From NCBI GenBank assembly GCA_026874595.1, contig CM049313.1, positions 16,549,508-16,613,507 of the forward strand: a stretch of 64,000 nt of DNA, written 5' to 3'. Below are positions 1 to 13,644 of the stretch, in pieces. The position numbers and the translations under genes are program-made. Source of the DNA: Sipunculus nudus (taxonomy: Eukaryota > Annelida > Sipuncula > Golfingiida > Sipunculidae). Every line of letters begins with the position of its first letter. Position 1 is the stretch's first letter. The notes below the pieces were generated by a model that was given only the letters and a program-made list of their open reading frames with translations, had not been told where the DNA came from and did not search any database.

Positions 1-572
1 TAGAAACCACTAATTTGATTGCAGCATCATTTGATAATAAAGGAATCATGGGAAAAATGATGAGTTCTGACCTGGACTGGTTGTTTTCAGTATGAGCTGA
101 TGTTTGCTGAGGATCGGATGTTTGGTGTTAACTACATGACTGTTCATTAATTAATTAATGATAACAAATGGACAGCAGGTGCTGTGTGATATTAATTTCT
201 TACTCTAATGATAATTGTGTTCAAGTGAGTGATTATTATCCTTTTTTTTGTTTTATTACATCAAGCATCGAGAACTTTCTGACAGGACCATGTCGACTTG
301 GTCAGTCGTATCACAGTTAAGGTGATGAGCTTGAACGTTGATGAATTTGCAGTCAAGGCCATTTTTACTTCCTAAGGACCATGGCTGTTGGGCTTAGGAC
401 TTATAAAAATAATGATAAATTGGTGTGAATCTTTATTACCAAATTAAAATTTTTGCATTCTCTGGTTATACAGTGTTGGATCTGGACATTGGAATCTTTA
501 TGAGATCCTCATCACCATAGTCTGATGCCCTATCCGTCAGGTTAGGTCCAACCTATATGACTTTTTGCTGCT
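1..572. other. Intergenic or intronic sequence, nothing recognised
   Basis: AT-rich sequence with no long reading frame, no tRNA-like block and no repeat that I could match elsewhere in the window. It probably belongs to a long intron of SNX27 or to sequence upstream of that gene. Confidence 0.5.
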
Positions 573-815
573 GTATTTAAGATCATGCTGAGACAACTGG
601 CTTCTGCTGTCTTAGGGTCGACTGTAGGGCTGGAAGCTGGGAGACAGTGAGTTTCAAATTTCAGCCAAGGCTGAGTTCACTCACAAACAAGTGCGCCTTT
701 TCGAGGGTTCCTCTCTGGTAAGACCTAACATTGGGGATGATTACCCAGAATCCTGCAGATGTACATACTTTGTTAAGCCAGCATTAATAAAATTGAGGCA
801 GTTACTTCCAACAAA
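573..815 (+). mobile_element. tRNA-derived SINE, degraded copy 1
   Basis: This matches the SINE at 60702-60989 through several ordered blocks: a box-B-like stretch GTGAGTTTCAAATTTCAGCC, then 'caaggctgag', 'cactcacaaac', 'gagggttcctc' and 'attggggatgattaccca'. Its tail contains GTTAAGCCAGCATTAA, which it shares with the copy at 27405-27712 but not with the one at 60.7 kb. The tRNA-like head is badly eroded. No clear target-site duplication remains, so this is an old insertion. Confidence 0.7.
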
Positions 816-3612
816 AAAATAAGAAAAAAAAATCTTCCTGGGACAATAAAGTATATTGGTAGGAAGGGGCCAAACCTCTTTTCATGCTACTCCAAATCTC
901 TTTTTCAGAGCACTCCAAACCATTTTTCAGTACTCTGAAGTTTTTTTCAGAGCTCCAGGAAAAATACATATTTTATCCTATTGGACACCTAGGGTGATAA
1001 AACTGAAGGTCCTCTGCTCTATAGTCCAATGCTTTACCTGTTCATAGTAACTTTTTGCTGTCATAAAGTCACAAGTGAGTTGTACTATTGTGATAATTTG
1101 GCTACAGTACCAACTAGACTTTTAGGCTGTTTGGGTGGCTGGTTAGTGCATGTGTCAATGTGATACCAGGTGCTTGTGATAAGAAAAGGGAAACCAATCC
1201 CATACAGTGCAGAAATACATACAAATGAGCTAATTTGATCAGCTTACTGTAAAGTTGCAAAATATCATTTATTGAATCATAGCTATAGACATTATAGATT
1301 GAATTTAATAAAGAATTACTTTTCACTAAGTAGTGCCTGGAACATTTAAACAGAAGAATTATTATGTTGTAACTGTAGAGTAACCCTATCTCTGGCACCC
1401 ACACATTCAAATTTAGCTTTGGACAGTGTTGTTCACAGGATGACAATCAAGTAAGGATTTAGCACAAAATTGGAACTGTAAGTAACTGCAGACTAATTCA
1501 GCCCAGCTTTTTTAGTCACAGGTCCAATTTAAACTTCCAGAGCCCTATATGTGCCTCAAGTCCTTTGTTTTTGCTTATCTCACCGGAATTAATTGAAGTA
1601 TGTAAAAGCCATTTTCTTTGTTGGATTTTCTCCAGGGTCTGGGGTGTGTAAATTTCCTTGATCAAGTTTATTTCAGGGTGAAATGTGTTCTTTATAGGTC
1701 TAGCTTTTATCAGGGGACTGCACAAACTGGTTTACCTCACACAGATTGTCAGCAAGGGTTGGTATGGATGCAGTCAGGGTGATGTGGACATTATAAAGCA
1801 GAATCAGCAGACAGACACCAAGTTTAATCATTATTTAGTTTGCCTCAAAGCTGCCCAGTGATCCTCAGTGGTATGTAAGGCCATCTGCGATAGCTCCCCA
1901 AATAAAACAATTTATAGTTCTGTGGGATCCCTGCTGATTATATCACAGGGAGAGACATGTATGGTAAACTACATGCCTCGGGCCAGAAAAAAAAGTTAAA
2001 AAAAATTGCAGCAAGGCAACATCAGTTCTTTAATGCTTGCCTGACTGGGCCAGTCAATGGATTACCGTAAACACAGACCATTACCAAAACTTATTTCTTT
2101 TCTTTGAGAAATGCAGTATATTGATTGTACATCTGTATCTCAGAATGTCCATGCATTGTGTATGATTTCTAAATATTAAATAATTAATAAACATTTAAAA
2201 ATATGTTAACTCACAAAAATTATTTAAAACTTGAAAAATAATCATGTTGAACATACTATGTTTTTGTTGCCACCATTATAGCTTTTTGAAGAGCAACTAA
2301 ATATTTATTCAAGACAATTAAATAGTAGTAGGTTACAGGCCCAATTGGGCAAGTACTATCAAAAGTAAATATTAACCCCTGAATGGATGGTGTTGGGTAG
2401 GAGAAATTGAGTCTCACTGGATGGATGAAGCTGATGTATGCGGTTACATTGTCTGCCAGGTAATTGGCATCATTTTCATGATTCCTGGGAGAGAATCGTC
2501 TGTCTGCAAAACGTTTTTAACTATAGCTGTATTTTATGGGTGATTACTTGGAGAAAGGTTGTGTTGGCACTGCAGCACACAGACAGTTCTGCTTGAATCA
2601 TGCACTGTCACTTAGGTAAATAAATCATATGCACTAGCTGGTAACATCTATAAATTAAATTTACAAAACAACCTTTACAAATCTTTACTTGCCCTCCATA
2701 AATCAGTGATCGCAGCTGCAAACAGAAAATGTTTGTTCCACATTATTATTTTGCAAGAATAAAAATGTTAAAATTTGTGTTTGTAAATAATATTTCTCCT
2801 GAGCATTGACACACATACAGGAAATTTAAGACCGAGGTATTACAATATTATTTCATATCTGCAACAAGGAAAATGGCTACCAGTACCATGATAATACTAG
2901 TCAAGATTTAGACCTTTTTAAAAAGGTTAATATTGGACCTGTCACCCTTATGCCCAGTCAATAAGTAAGAGCTCATTTTTGGTTGCCCACACCACCATTT
3001 ACTAGAACTTTTCTTGCTCTCGGCAAGCAGTTAACTGGTAATGTCAAGCCCTGCTGTCACGCCACACCCCTTTAATGGATTCCCATGCATATGCACATGT
3101 ATGTGTAACTGTTAAGATTACATTATATCTCATACAGTGCCCTTTCATTGAGCCATTACAGGATCACTCTGTAATCGCAAAATGAGCAAATATTTATGCG
3201 ATCACATGGACTTCTCCCATACTTATCTGCACTTAAGTGATTTCCGGTTGTTTTGATGGTCTATTCCAAATAACATTGTGATTATATGTATGATCATGAA
3301 TTACTTTCCATGCAAGGTGTATTTCCTGTTGAACACAGTATCAGGTGATTACTGCCTGTACATAGTGCCTGTGCTCTGTGTATACTTGACTCATTTATAC
3401 CTACACTTATGCTCCTACTCAGTATGACTTATTGTCAATCACATTTCATAGCTGAAGACATTAATATTTATGCATCAAAAAATTAAAAAGTTATCATCAT
3501 TAATAGTACCAGTAATCATAATCAGTTGTATTGCTGACTAAAAATAAACTCTTCGTTGAATAGTTCCTCCTTTAGACTTTTTGTTATAAATGTAGCACTC
3601 ATAATTTAATTT
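816..3612. other. No gene or repeat recognised
   Basis: About 2.8 kb of AT-rich sequence. Open frames here are short (the longest is about 110 codons, minus strand, 1114-1446), low in complexity and without recognisable motifs. No splice-flanked coding block was seen. Confidence 0.45.
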
Positions 3613-4130
3613 TAAAAATACAAAATGAAATGGAACCAGTATGGCTGGGTATAAATCCTCTGACTATACTGAATAAGAATTGACATGTTGTTTTACTGCT
3701 CTGATGCACAGGGTAGCTTTCAGCTTTTCATACTGCAAAATACATGCATATTTTATGAGGTCAGAGGTCACCAGGCTATATTTAGTTGTCATGATCACTT
3801 TCCAGAAATAAAACTGTTTTGATGAAACTCAACATAAATTTTAACCAATACAGTATCTTTGCTTGAGTTCAGCTTGGCAAAATCCACACATAATTAATGA
3901 GGTCAGAAATTGCCAGGTTTTGATGGTGTCATGATGACTTACTGAAAGTTTGATGAATTTTCATGAAACTGTATAAATATTTACCAATAAAATTTCTAAC
4001 CTGAATTCAATTTTCAGCAAAATTTGCATATATTTAATGAGATCAGAGGTCACAAGACTACAGCAGGCTTAATTTATGCTCTTGTGTAGTGCTCTTAAAG
4101 AGTTTAATTCAACTGAATTGTTATGTAGGA
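3613..4130 (+). mobile_element. Family-2 ('CATATGACGGG') repeat, 5'-truncated copy
   Basis: Three successive units of about 142 bp each contain a 'caaaatnc..gcatat..ttaatgaggtcagaggtca' block, with the AGGTCA cores near 3758, 3900 and 4040. The same units occur at 18.7-19.2 kb and 40.5-41.0 kb. This copy lacks the 5' palindrome and GTCTGTC head seen at 40476, so it is a fragment. It is presumably non-autonomous, since no protein is encoded. Confidence 0.7.
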
Positions 4131-4807
4131 ACTGACAATTAAGATGTTTGAATTACCAAGGTAATGATACTCAAAATTTTGGTTCAGCCTTTATTCCTTG
4201 TCCATAGGGTGTATACCTTATAATGTGGTCCAGCTAGGGCATTGTCTTTCTGTGCAAGACAATGCACAGGGGTGGCGGTATGATGACAGTAAATTAAGGG
4301 AGCTTGAAAACCTGTTTGGAATGCACAATGGATTGAATTTACATAAAATATTATCAGTATTTGAATTAAGGCATGTGATAATTATGCATTGATAGCTAGA
4401 TAGCATTAAACCAGAACCAGATAATTAATTAATGAATGATAATGACTGAAGTTTTACTGAAGGCTGCCATTAAAGATGGGAAGTTCAAATCTGTGTTAAT
4501 TATGATGATGTTGACTGGTGTGGAAAATGTAACTCTTAATAGACAGGCTGATTAGTCACAATTATGTAACCATGACATCATTTATATTTTGAGTTCTTTC
4601 ATATTGAGCTAAATTTGACCACATGGTTTGTTTGGGTGGTTTATGTAGCATCTGCTTAGAACTGCCTTTCTGTTTATAAAATTAAAAAGTGACAAATTTA
4701 ATATTTCATTTTGAAAGTATGACAATACTGGACGCACCATAGACCATTGCTCCCACGCACAAAGTCATAAATTTTGAAAAAAAATATAAAATTAAATTCT
4801 TAAGAAA
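4131..4807. other. Unassigned spacer
   Basis: AT-rich spacer between two family-2 fragments. The 64-codon open frame at 4198-4392 has no recognisable motif, and an equally long frame opposes it on the other strand. Confidence 0.4.
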
Positions 4808-4814
4808 TCATGAT

Positions 4815-5215
4815 TTTCATATGCCCATCTATGAAAGGGTTTATTATGGTATACGTATGGTCCATTCTCCGTTGTCAGTCTCTGTTAACTTTTTTATTGC
4901 CTTGATTACCTACCAGGGATTCAATGGACTTTCACTGAACTCACCATCTTTTCTTACAAATAGATTATCTTGCCCAAGTTTGATTATAGGCAAAATTCAT
5001 GAATATCTAATGAGGTCAGAGGGCACCAAGCTACTCTGTGGTCTTGTCACAAAAAAAATTACCAGGTATTTGATTTATTTACCTATAGAGTTTTACCTGA
5101 AGTACAACTCATGCATATTTAGTGAAGTCAGAGTTGCAAGACATACAACTGGCATATTATGCACCCTTGCAGTGCTCCTGTTTAGGAATTTTCTTAAAGC
5201 CATGAAGAAGTCATG
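4815..5215 (+). mobile_element. Family-2 repeat, near full-length degraded copy
   Basis: It begins with CATATGCCCATCTATGAAAG and 'ttattatggtatacgtatggtcc', the decayed counterpart of the palindromic head at 40476. The tail 'catacaactggcatattatgcaccc' matches the tail at 40940-40975. It contains 'gaggtcagagggcacc' at 5012 and a decayed half-site at 5125. The 131-codon open frame at 4821-5216 lies wholly in this repeat and is not treated as a gene. Confidence 0.75.
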
Positions 5216-5218
5216 AAA

Positions 5219-7615
5219 TATTATTTACAGCTTGTTTTAAAATATCTCATCCATGTTTTCTTTTTGGCGGTTAACTAGTAATGATTTAATTGAAATTAAA
5301 ATTTTAATTTTAATAAATTGTGGCACCCACAGTTCAAGCTTTAAATAGCACTTGAAATACCCTAAGTCATTGGGGAAAGGTCCTGAATTTTCTTTTTTGG
5401 TCAAGACAAAGATGAAAAATTCAGTCATAATTATCTCATCTTCTTGATGTGTAGGAACTCCATATAAATTATAATTTACAGCATTTATGGCCTCTGCCTT
5501 GGCCTTTATCATTTTGTGACCTTGACAGTATGACAGGAAGGAAGTGACTATTTCATCCATGACCTTGACATTAAGATACAGTAGCACTATGGGTAATTAG
5601 AAAGTTGCAGGTGATGAGAGAACCATTAAATCGTGCAGAATTATGGGATAGAAAAAACAGTCAGGGTAAACTAATTCCTGACCTTTGAATTGGGCCATAA
5701 AGTTCCTATGAAGGAACTAAGCAAAAATCAATGGTTAGCCGTATAAATCTCTGAGAGTGTATCAACCACATCAGCTGCTCTGATTTATATGCTTTGTTTG
5801 ATATAAGAGGTCCTGATTCCATTTTGGTTGTGAAAAAGTTCCCCATTATGGCTGACATGCCTCTGGCAGTGCCTCGTCTGCATCATGGCTGTACCATTAT
5901 TCATCTGGTATGGCTGGTCATGGATATGGAGGAAGCCTCCTCCTGACACTTGCATTATATAAGGCTTAGTAAAACCTGTTTGTGTTGAAATGACCACTCA
6001 GCTTGCCAAGATGTATAGCTTATTGTCACACTGAACAGTTTCAAGTCTAGCTGATGACAAAGGAGACATTAATTTCAATACTTATTCTCTGTCCATTCAT
6101 CATTCACTCAGCATGTGAAAACGTTACATGTTATAATGCATGTCCACACTCTTTAAGCATCTTAAATACCCAGCCGTGTGAGATTTTAATTACATTTTCA
6201 GGATGGAAGCGTTAATGATCAATGCGACAGACTGTGTATTATGCATAATTTAATTGGTGCAGCTGTTGACATTATATTTTCCTGTCCATTCTCTCAAGGA
6301 CAAAACATATAGCTCTCAGCTGCATTCAGACGTTGACCTCAGGAGTGAAAATATCAATACTACATGTTAGTTCCAACAATCAGCAAAAGGAAAGATGTGA
6401 AATATTTGTGGAAGATTGTTATTTATTCAGAAATTTCATTTAATCAAATTCAGATGTCCTATTATATAATTTATGAAATTAACATTACTGATGGCAGGAG
6501 TTTGAATGAAATTGAATGTGTCAGTAATTTCAAACAGCTGCCATAAAAGTTTAGTCATGGTCTGTCTAATTGAGTTTTCTGTGGCCAAGGATCAGGCATT
6601 TGAATCAATACAAGTGAATGTCCTATCGGATACACTGAACTCATAGATCTTCATTTAACAGAGTTATTTCCATACTCTTCTGTAGTATTTTGCAAAGGCA
6701 ATATGTGTTGTATTCCAGCTTCCAGAATGATCCCGTCACAAACCGTAGTTGAGGATTTAGATTCATGATGACAGCAGCTGGATAAAAATTTGAAACAGCA
6801 TCTGAGAAAACCTCAACTCCTTATGACATTTAAGTTAATCAGCATTCTGAAATATGTTTAATTCAATTTTCATGTAGGTGCACACCTTCACAGAATCAAA
6901 AGAAACTATAATTTAGGTTTATAAACTTTAATAAAAATTGACCTTACACAGTCCGTGCCGTACTCCATCACTCGAGCCAATGAATAAAAGCCTCCTGCAT
7001 ACATATTGTATTGGAAATTTTCTTGAATAAAGTTATTTTCTACATGTTTGATATTAATTTAAAATACAATAGATAAAAACATGTATGGTGTAGAATGCAA
7101 ACTTGTACATTTATGACATTTCCAGAGCCAACTGGTGTAAAAGACAGTTCTGTATATATTAAATTTAAGACAAGGTTGTGAAAATACTACATAAACTTTT
7201 CTGATTTTTCTGAAATTTGATTCATGTTGAGGTTTCAGTATTCAGGGCTTTTTACTTTTACATCAGTGCCTTATAATATGAATGGTTTACCACTGTCACA
7301 ATATGTCAGGGTCTTCCTGCCATCCAGTATTTTTATCTATTCTCTAGGAAGAGTGATATATATGTGTATTGGATTCCCGGTTTCAGCATGTAAATATATG
7401 GAGACATTTCTGCATCTTGAGAAACATGGTTACTTTACACTTTCATATTCCTGCAGAGAAGAAAAAAAAGAAAGGTTACCTGTTTCTACGTGAGGAAGGT
7501 ACAATATGGCTGAAGCAATACAATTCTGCCATTTATCAAGGCTGGCTCCAGGCCATATCAGTGAGACAAATTGGGAAAGACAGTAACAATAACTCTCTCT
7601 GTCATTGTGGTGGGG
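5219..7615. other. No gene or repeat recognised
   Basis: About 2.4 kb. Several frames of 60-116 codons occur, on both strands and overlapping one another (for example 7224-7493, 7369-7623 and 7430-7642). None has a family motif. No strong tandem repeat was seen. Confidence 0.45.
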
Positions 7616-7730
7616 CAGTGTAGCTGTCAGGGAACTTAGCACTCAATCAGCCCAGGCTCATCATGGCTGATGGGGCTTGAACTTACTACAGCCCACAGTT
7701 AATTTACAGAGCAAGAACAGTGTCAGCTAA
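7616..7730 (-). mobile_element. Possible tRNA-like/SINE relic
   Basis: Read on the minus strand, the segment contains AGTTCAAGCCCCAT near 7670-7690, which resembles a pol III box B, preceded by a weak 'ttagctgacac' box-A-like stretch. There is no foldable tRNA and no matching copy in the window. This is a tentative call. Confidence 0.25.
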
Positions 7731-7784
7731 CACCACACAGTATCCATTTACACCACACAGTATTCATTTACACCACACAGTATT
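7731..7784. repeat. Three-copy 20-bp tandem repeat
   Basis: The unit CACCACACAGTATYCATTTA begins at 7731, 7751 and 7771. The first two copies differ by one base and the third is partial. It is a short minisatellite. Confidence 0.85.
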
Positions 7785-10700
7785 TTCTTAAAATAAGTAA
7801 TATTCATACTCATAAATGCTCAAGGTGGATGATAATTTCTGTTAAATCTATTAAAGCTTGTATGACAATCTAAAATATCTGTTCATGTTATTTTATCAAT
7901 TGTATATTGTCTCAACTGCACCTCAGGCCATACTCTTCCAAAGTAATTTAAAATTACAATAGTTACATAGTGTCTTTGAGTGGGCTATCATTGCACTTTT
8001 AACTTAAATTTTAAAAAGGTTAAAGTTAAGATTCCTTATTTTAATGTACAAAATGCAGAATGTGGTTAATTTCATATAACCTGCATGACAGCATATTGTT
8101 TTCTATGTGTTGCTCCTGGACACCATGCAGAACCGGCAAAAAAAGCTACATGTAGGGATTTTTTTTTGCTGGATAGGCATTCTGCATGCCCGATACACAC
8201 ATAAAGAATCTCACCTTATTTATTTAGTTAGTAGAGATTTTTTCCGCACTCCGCATGATGTATTCCACATTCCGTACATAAGGATTAAAAGCCTATAAGC
8301 TGCAACTGATGATGATAATTATATGGCAAAGAAGATACATTCAGAATTTGTATTCAGTTGAAATTCAAATAGTTATATCATATATAGTTATATATAGTAA
8401 TAAGTTTATCAAATCCGTAGTTGATTGAATTTTCTGAATGACTGCTGAGATTTTCCTGCAAAATTATGCTTCTGGACTGATCAGCTAACATGTAACATTA
8501 AAAAACAACATTGTTGTGTTTGTAAGGATGAACATCTGGGATTTAAACATAAATGTTTATTTAGCAGTCACAGTGAACTTAAACTATTCTTTGTCTATAT
8601 GTACATTGCTCTACTAGATCAGCTTCACTCTTCCCACTCATAATTCTGAACCAGGAACTGAAATGATGGAAAAATACTTGCAGTGACTGGCCCCCATGAG
8701 TTCCATGTATTTATACCCTTGGCACATGTGTATGAATTTGTTTTTCAAAATACGCAGGCCACATGTTTACACAATTGGTGAGGACATTCATTGTATAAAT
8801 ATCCATGGACTGGGAGTATCATTCTTCCCACTTATGCCCACAGCAGTTTTGAATTCTTATCAAACCATTAAAACCCTAACACCAGTGTCATACAAATGCT
8901 GCATTTTCTGTTATTTATATGGCAGCCTTCTGTGTTTTCTTGAGCAAGCACAGGGAAAACTGCAAATAAGCACAAATCCCATCAACTGCCCCTATATATA
9001 AGCAGAAATGCTTTGGGCATGGTTCTGAATACTGTCTTTTACCAAAGATAATCTGTTACTGTAGATAATCCACATGCTCATTTAGAGCCACAATTTTGGT
9101 GGAAAAACCAAAAACACTGTGTAAAATATGCACCCCATTTCTGGTCCAAATGGTGTTTGAAGTAAATTGTATTTCCTGTAGTCTTTGGAAAATTTACTGG
9201 TTCCATGGCAGTGAACTTTTGAGAATGACAGTTTGACCAACTTAACAAAGGTTCTAAGATCTAGCACAGCTATCAGATCGTTACAATTGTAATCATATCA
9301 AATAGTCCATGCTCCTTTAGTTGTAAGTGTTAAAACATATGCTGGATCAGACCAGAATGGATTTGTTTTATGTGAGATACTAGTATATATTAAGGGCAAG
9401 TGGTTGGCTGCACAGAGAACACCTGACACCAGTGAGCGTCACCTGTACCATTGTTAAGGTTGGCTTGACTGCATTTGTGTGGCACGGGTATCCAAGATCT
9501 TGTAGGGAGAACCCACAGGAGCTAGAGCTGGGCGCGGCCATGATCACATTGATCAATTGAACATGACGCCGTCAGCAGTGGGTTTATTAAATCCAAGGAA
9601 GCAATCACATTCAGACCAGTATTCCACACCTGGCTCAAGTTGTTCAAAAGTTATTAGTGTGTCACAGGTCAATTCCCCACCAAAAAAATCCAGTATCCCT
9701 TATGGTCCCCAATGGTAGTACATATAGCGCCATCTAACAACTATGGTAACAAACAATGTAAACAAGCAGCGCAGTCATACATGTTCCATTTGGCATATCA
9801 TTAGATCTCTGGGATTGCAAGCCATATTAAAGGCATTTATGAAGTATTTTGATATGAAAGCAATAAGAAAGATCAAACTTTATGTTATCTAATTGAAAAT
9901 GAAACCCGTACTGATAATTTTCTTAAAATTCCTTTATTATTGCTCAAAACTGGCTGATATTTTAGCGGACCAAAAGATGTTTAATGCACCTGAAAATAGT
10001 TGGGAAATTATACCTCCACGTATAATATGCATCAAGGTTTATAGTTAATTTTTTACGAAAAAATGTGGATTATGTCGGGAAGAAGGTACATATGCAAGTT
10101 GTGTTTTTGATGCATTGGAATATCATCACATCTTCAACTCAGATTGACATGGCACATGTACACTTCCTGGTGTGGTTGTCACAAAACGAAGAAAAACATT
10201 CCATGTTGTGCCTCTTTCACATCAAGTTTGACCTGTCCCAAACAGAGGGATGTCTCCAACACATTTGTCCTGAAAAACGTCTATCACCCATCACTCTAGC
10301 TCCCAGAGGATTAAGGTGTTAGCGGGGAAGGAGGTGTGGAGGTAGATAGTATATGTAGGCAGTGATAATGACTTCATGCCAGTGTCCTGTCACGGTAGAA
10401 ACCTCAGCTAAACAAGTTTGTCCCTATACGATAATAGCTTAATGTTATTACTGTGTTTGCTGGGGACTCACAAGACAGCTGGAACCCCACCGAGAGGAAC
10501 AATCAATGGTTCTGGACTGTCAATTAGGTTGTGGATCTGACCAGTCAAATTATGTCTTTGCCTTCTCTACTTATCATTGCATCCTGTGAGTGGGTCCAAT
10601 AGAATGTTTTGTCAGTCAATCGAGCTGTAAATTTGACCAATCAGGTCAACCCCATCTATTTTGTCCTTATTACCATCAATCTTGAAGAGCTAATAGTTTG

Positions 10701-13138
10701 ACATGTATGCAGGGTACAAGTGTGACCATGCCCTTATTTTGAGCTTTGATAATCAGGCTTATCGTTTCTTTTTTATAATAAAAGAGTCATGAAATTGTTA
10801 AGGATGGATGGGAATTATAGTTTAGGAATGTTGACAGTTCTTTATGCAATGAGAGGTTAGAAACCTGCCATGCAAAGGACAGCATGAAGTAAAAATTAGA
10901 TGAGTTTATCTTCCTGGTCACCAACAGCATCACATCATCATCAAAATATATACTGCTTCAATATTTAAAGAAAAGGCATAAAAAACAGACATATCAAAAT
11001 TATTGTGCATTTTTCCCATGTTTTTCAAATACTATAACTACTATATAGCACACCTAGATTCTCTTTTTGTGCTTTTTTTATCATTTTATAACCAGCTACA
11101 CAAGTTATCCAGCTTTGTGTGCAGTTAAATCAGATCAGAGGGGATAGAAAATAAATCTGTAATGATTAACCACTTCATGATACATTGTGAAACAAAGTCA
11201 GATATCTTATTGGTATTGTCAGATGTCCTGTATCGATACTTTGATTAAATGTGAATATCCAACAGAAAATCTAACATTCAGCTAGCTAAGTCCAGCCTTA
11301 AACAATAGTCAGCATGTCATTATTGGCATTCTATTTGGTAACCACTGCACAATCAAATCAGTTAAACAGACTGTTTCAGAACACTCCTCAATAACACAGA
11401 ATTTGATCTGTGATACTATGTAAATGTATTATATTTTGAAAGAAGTTTCTCAATATATATGTATTGTTTATTGAGATCTTGTATGGTTACAGCCCTTTTC
11501 AGCAAGCAGAATTTTGAATGTAATTATATGGATTCAGAAGTGTGTTGCAAAATAATTAAGGGAATAGACTAAATTGATCTGAAGATCTTTGACTAAAACT
11601 TAGCTCAGAGCAAATGGTCGAATTATGAAGCAAGCACCAGATTTATTCCTGTTTTTAAACTCTTGCACTGTACTTTGATTTTTCAAGAGGCGCTACATAT
11701 GGGAATGCTGATGGATGTAGGTCTCCATACTGACGCATCCATCATGGTGGTGTCATCTTTATCCACAGACACCAGGCCGTACTCTGTATAAGCTGTGGCT
11801 CTGACCCTGCCAATAAAGGTCAAGTGTGCCAATAGAAATAACTAGGACTATAAAACATGCATAGCTGGAAAAAGGAAGGATGAACTGGTAGCTGTGCTGG
11901 ATTATATTTAACAATGGAACCTTTCCTTGGCCTCCTACCCAGTGTATAATCTTGTCCTTTATGATAGTGTTCACTCCATAAAAATTACCCAAAGTGATGA
12001 GGAAACTAGGAAAAAAAGAGTAATTAATAAATCAATTTTTATAAGGATAGGTTTATTAATGGTGCAGTTGGTAAAGGTTTATTAATGGTGCAGTTTAATG
12101 TCTGAAGGATGGTTAAGTCACCATATGATAAAAATATCATGTTGTTCTTACCACTAGAGGTGAATCCTTAGTTCCAATATGTGACTTGTGACATCCAGGT
12201 TTTAATCTGTATGAAAAATGGCAGCCCCCATGTGTGGTTTCAAAATGATTGCTAGGTTCAATAAGGGCACAGAAATTAGAGAAGAAAGTATTCTCTGGTG
12301 TTTTATAGTGATTTTCCCCATTTTGTAATTTAGGCTTTAGCAGGTTATAAACTGGATAGCTTCAGTCCTGGAGACCAACAGTTTAAACACTTGTCTACTG
12401 CAGTCCCCTACACAAAAATCTATAGATAATACAGAAAGAGTTCAGTTGTTTAAAAAAAACCCACACACAGACAAGCTGATTGAGCAGTTCAGTTGCACAA
12501 AAAAATCACTGGTAATATATATTCTGCTGGGCTCACATGAAAGTTTCCTGAATGTAATCAACTTTCAGTAATATACATTGTCCACTTTTTACACGGTGGA
12601 TATTGGAGTAAAACCGGCATATCTATGACAGGCATCAATCAACAAAATGATAGCATGCTGTTGAAACTTTGATGTTGGAGATATTTGCTGTTTTTCCTCT
12701 GGTTCCAAAATGTATTGACTGTTGAAATGAGCTTCCAGAAATAACTGATACATGGGGCGTGGTTTGTGATAACCGTGGTTGTAGCCTATATATTCTTCAC
12801 TAAATGTATACTTCTGCCCATAAAAGCCCTAGTGTAACAGTCATATTTGTCCAATATGTTGTTTGGGTGATTGAGTTTGTCATTGCCCTGTAACAGTAAT
12901 TGTTATTGTAGCTTGATGAATAAGGCTACGTCAGAGTCACTGTTGATGGAACCCTTGCCGGGCCCAGATCAAGAATACATTTCTTTTGATGATAACCTCA
13001 GCTTTTGATGTGTAATCAAAGCTTTTCAGAAATTGATCTTACATGCTCTTGTGTATTAGTTATTCTTTAAGAGCCTCAAAGCAGCCAGCATAGGAAACAA
13101 AGGTCTTTAATGAAAAATAGTACCAAAAAAAAAACTAA
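7785..13138. other. Long stretch with no recognised gene
   Basis: About 5.3 kb with only scattered frames of 60-101 codons, none matching a family. A moderately GC-richer patch at 9390-9600 and another at 10200-10420 have no coding signature that I can read. The only clear repeat is the 26-bp duplication near 12050. Confidence 0.4.
12049..12095. repeat. 26-bp direct duplication
   Basis: AGGTTTATTAATGGTGCAGT occurs at 12049 and again at 12075, giving a period of 26 bp. It is a simple local duplication. Confidence 0.85.
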
Positions 13139-13139
13139 A

Positions 13140-13222
13140 GAGGATTCCCGAAATGGGATTCACATGTGGATATATTTGCTGTGAGCACATGTACTACCAC
13201 TAGGCCAACAGATCTAATGAAG
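13140..13222 (-). mobile_element. tRNA-like SINE head, decayed
   Basis: Reading the minus strand gives TTGGCCTAGTGGTAGTACAT, a good match to a tRNA 5' half with box A. About 45 bases later comes 'gtgaatcccatttcgggaatcc', which resembles the T-arm and acceptor region of tRNA-derived SINEs. The box-B core GGTTCGA is lost. It is more likely a SINE relic than a functional tRNA, because the arms do not pair well. Confidence 0.5.
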
Positions 13223-13644
13223 AGCAAGTTGAGTTCATGAAGGTGTTGGCAAAGATAAATTTGAGATGAAGCAAGATACAGGTAAAATTTGTGGGGAGAA
13301 AATAAGGGGAAACTTAAAGAAATCACTTGCCTTTTTCAGTGTGAATGACTTGGTTCAAGATGTCCTCAGTTATTTAGTTATGTAATGTAGTATATGAATT
13401 CTATAGGAAACTCTTTATTATTAAAGATTGTGTCAATTTTATGTTTGAAACATACTTATTTGACTGTTTATATTAAGATATGTGATTTGGGGAGACCCAG
13501 AATCTTCTTGTGACAAATCTATGAAAGTCTCTTTTGCAAGAAATAGAATTCCCATTTGTCCTGAACAAACTGCTCTTTGGCAAGAACCAGCATTCCTGTT
13601 TGTCCTTTGAAGAACAAAAATTGTCATTTGTCAATGAAAGATTC

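Noticed and set aside
4821-5216. 131-codon frame as a coding gene
   Set aside because: It is translated family-2 repeat. The homologous repeats at 18.7 and 40.5 kb do not keep the frame.
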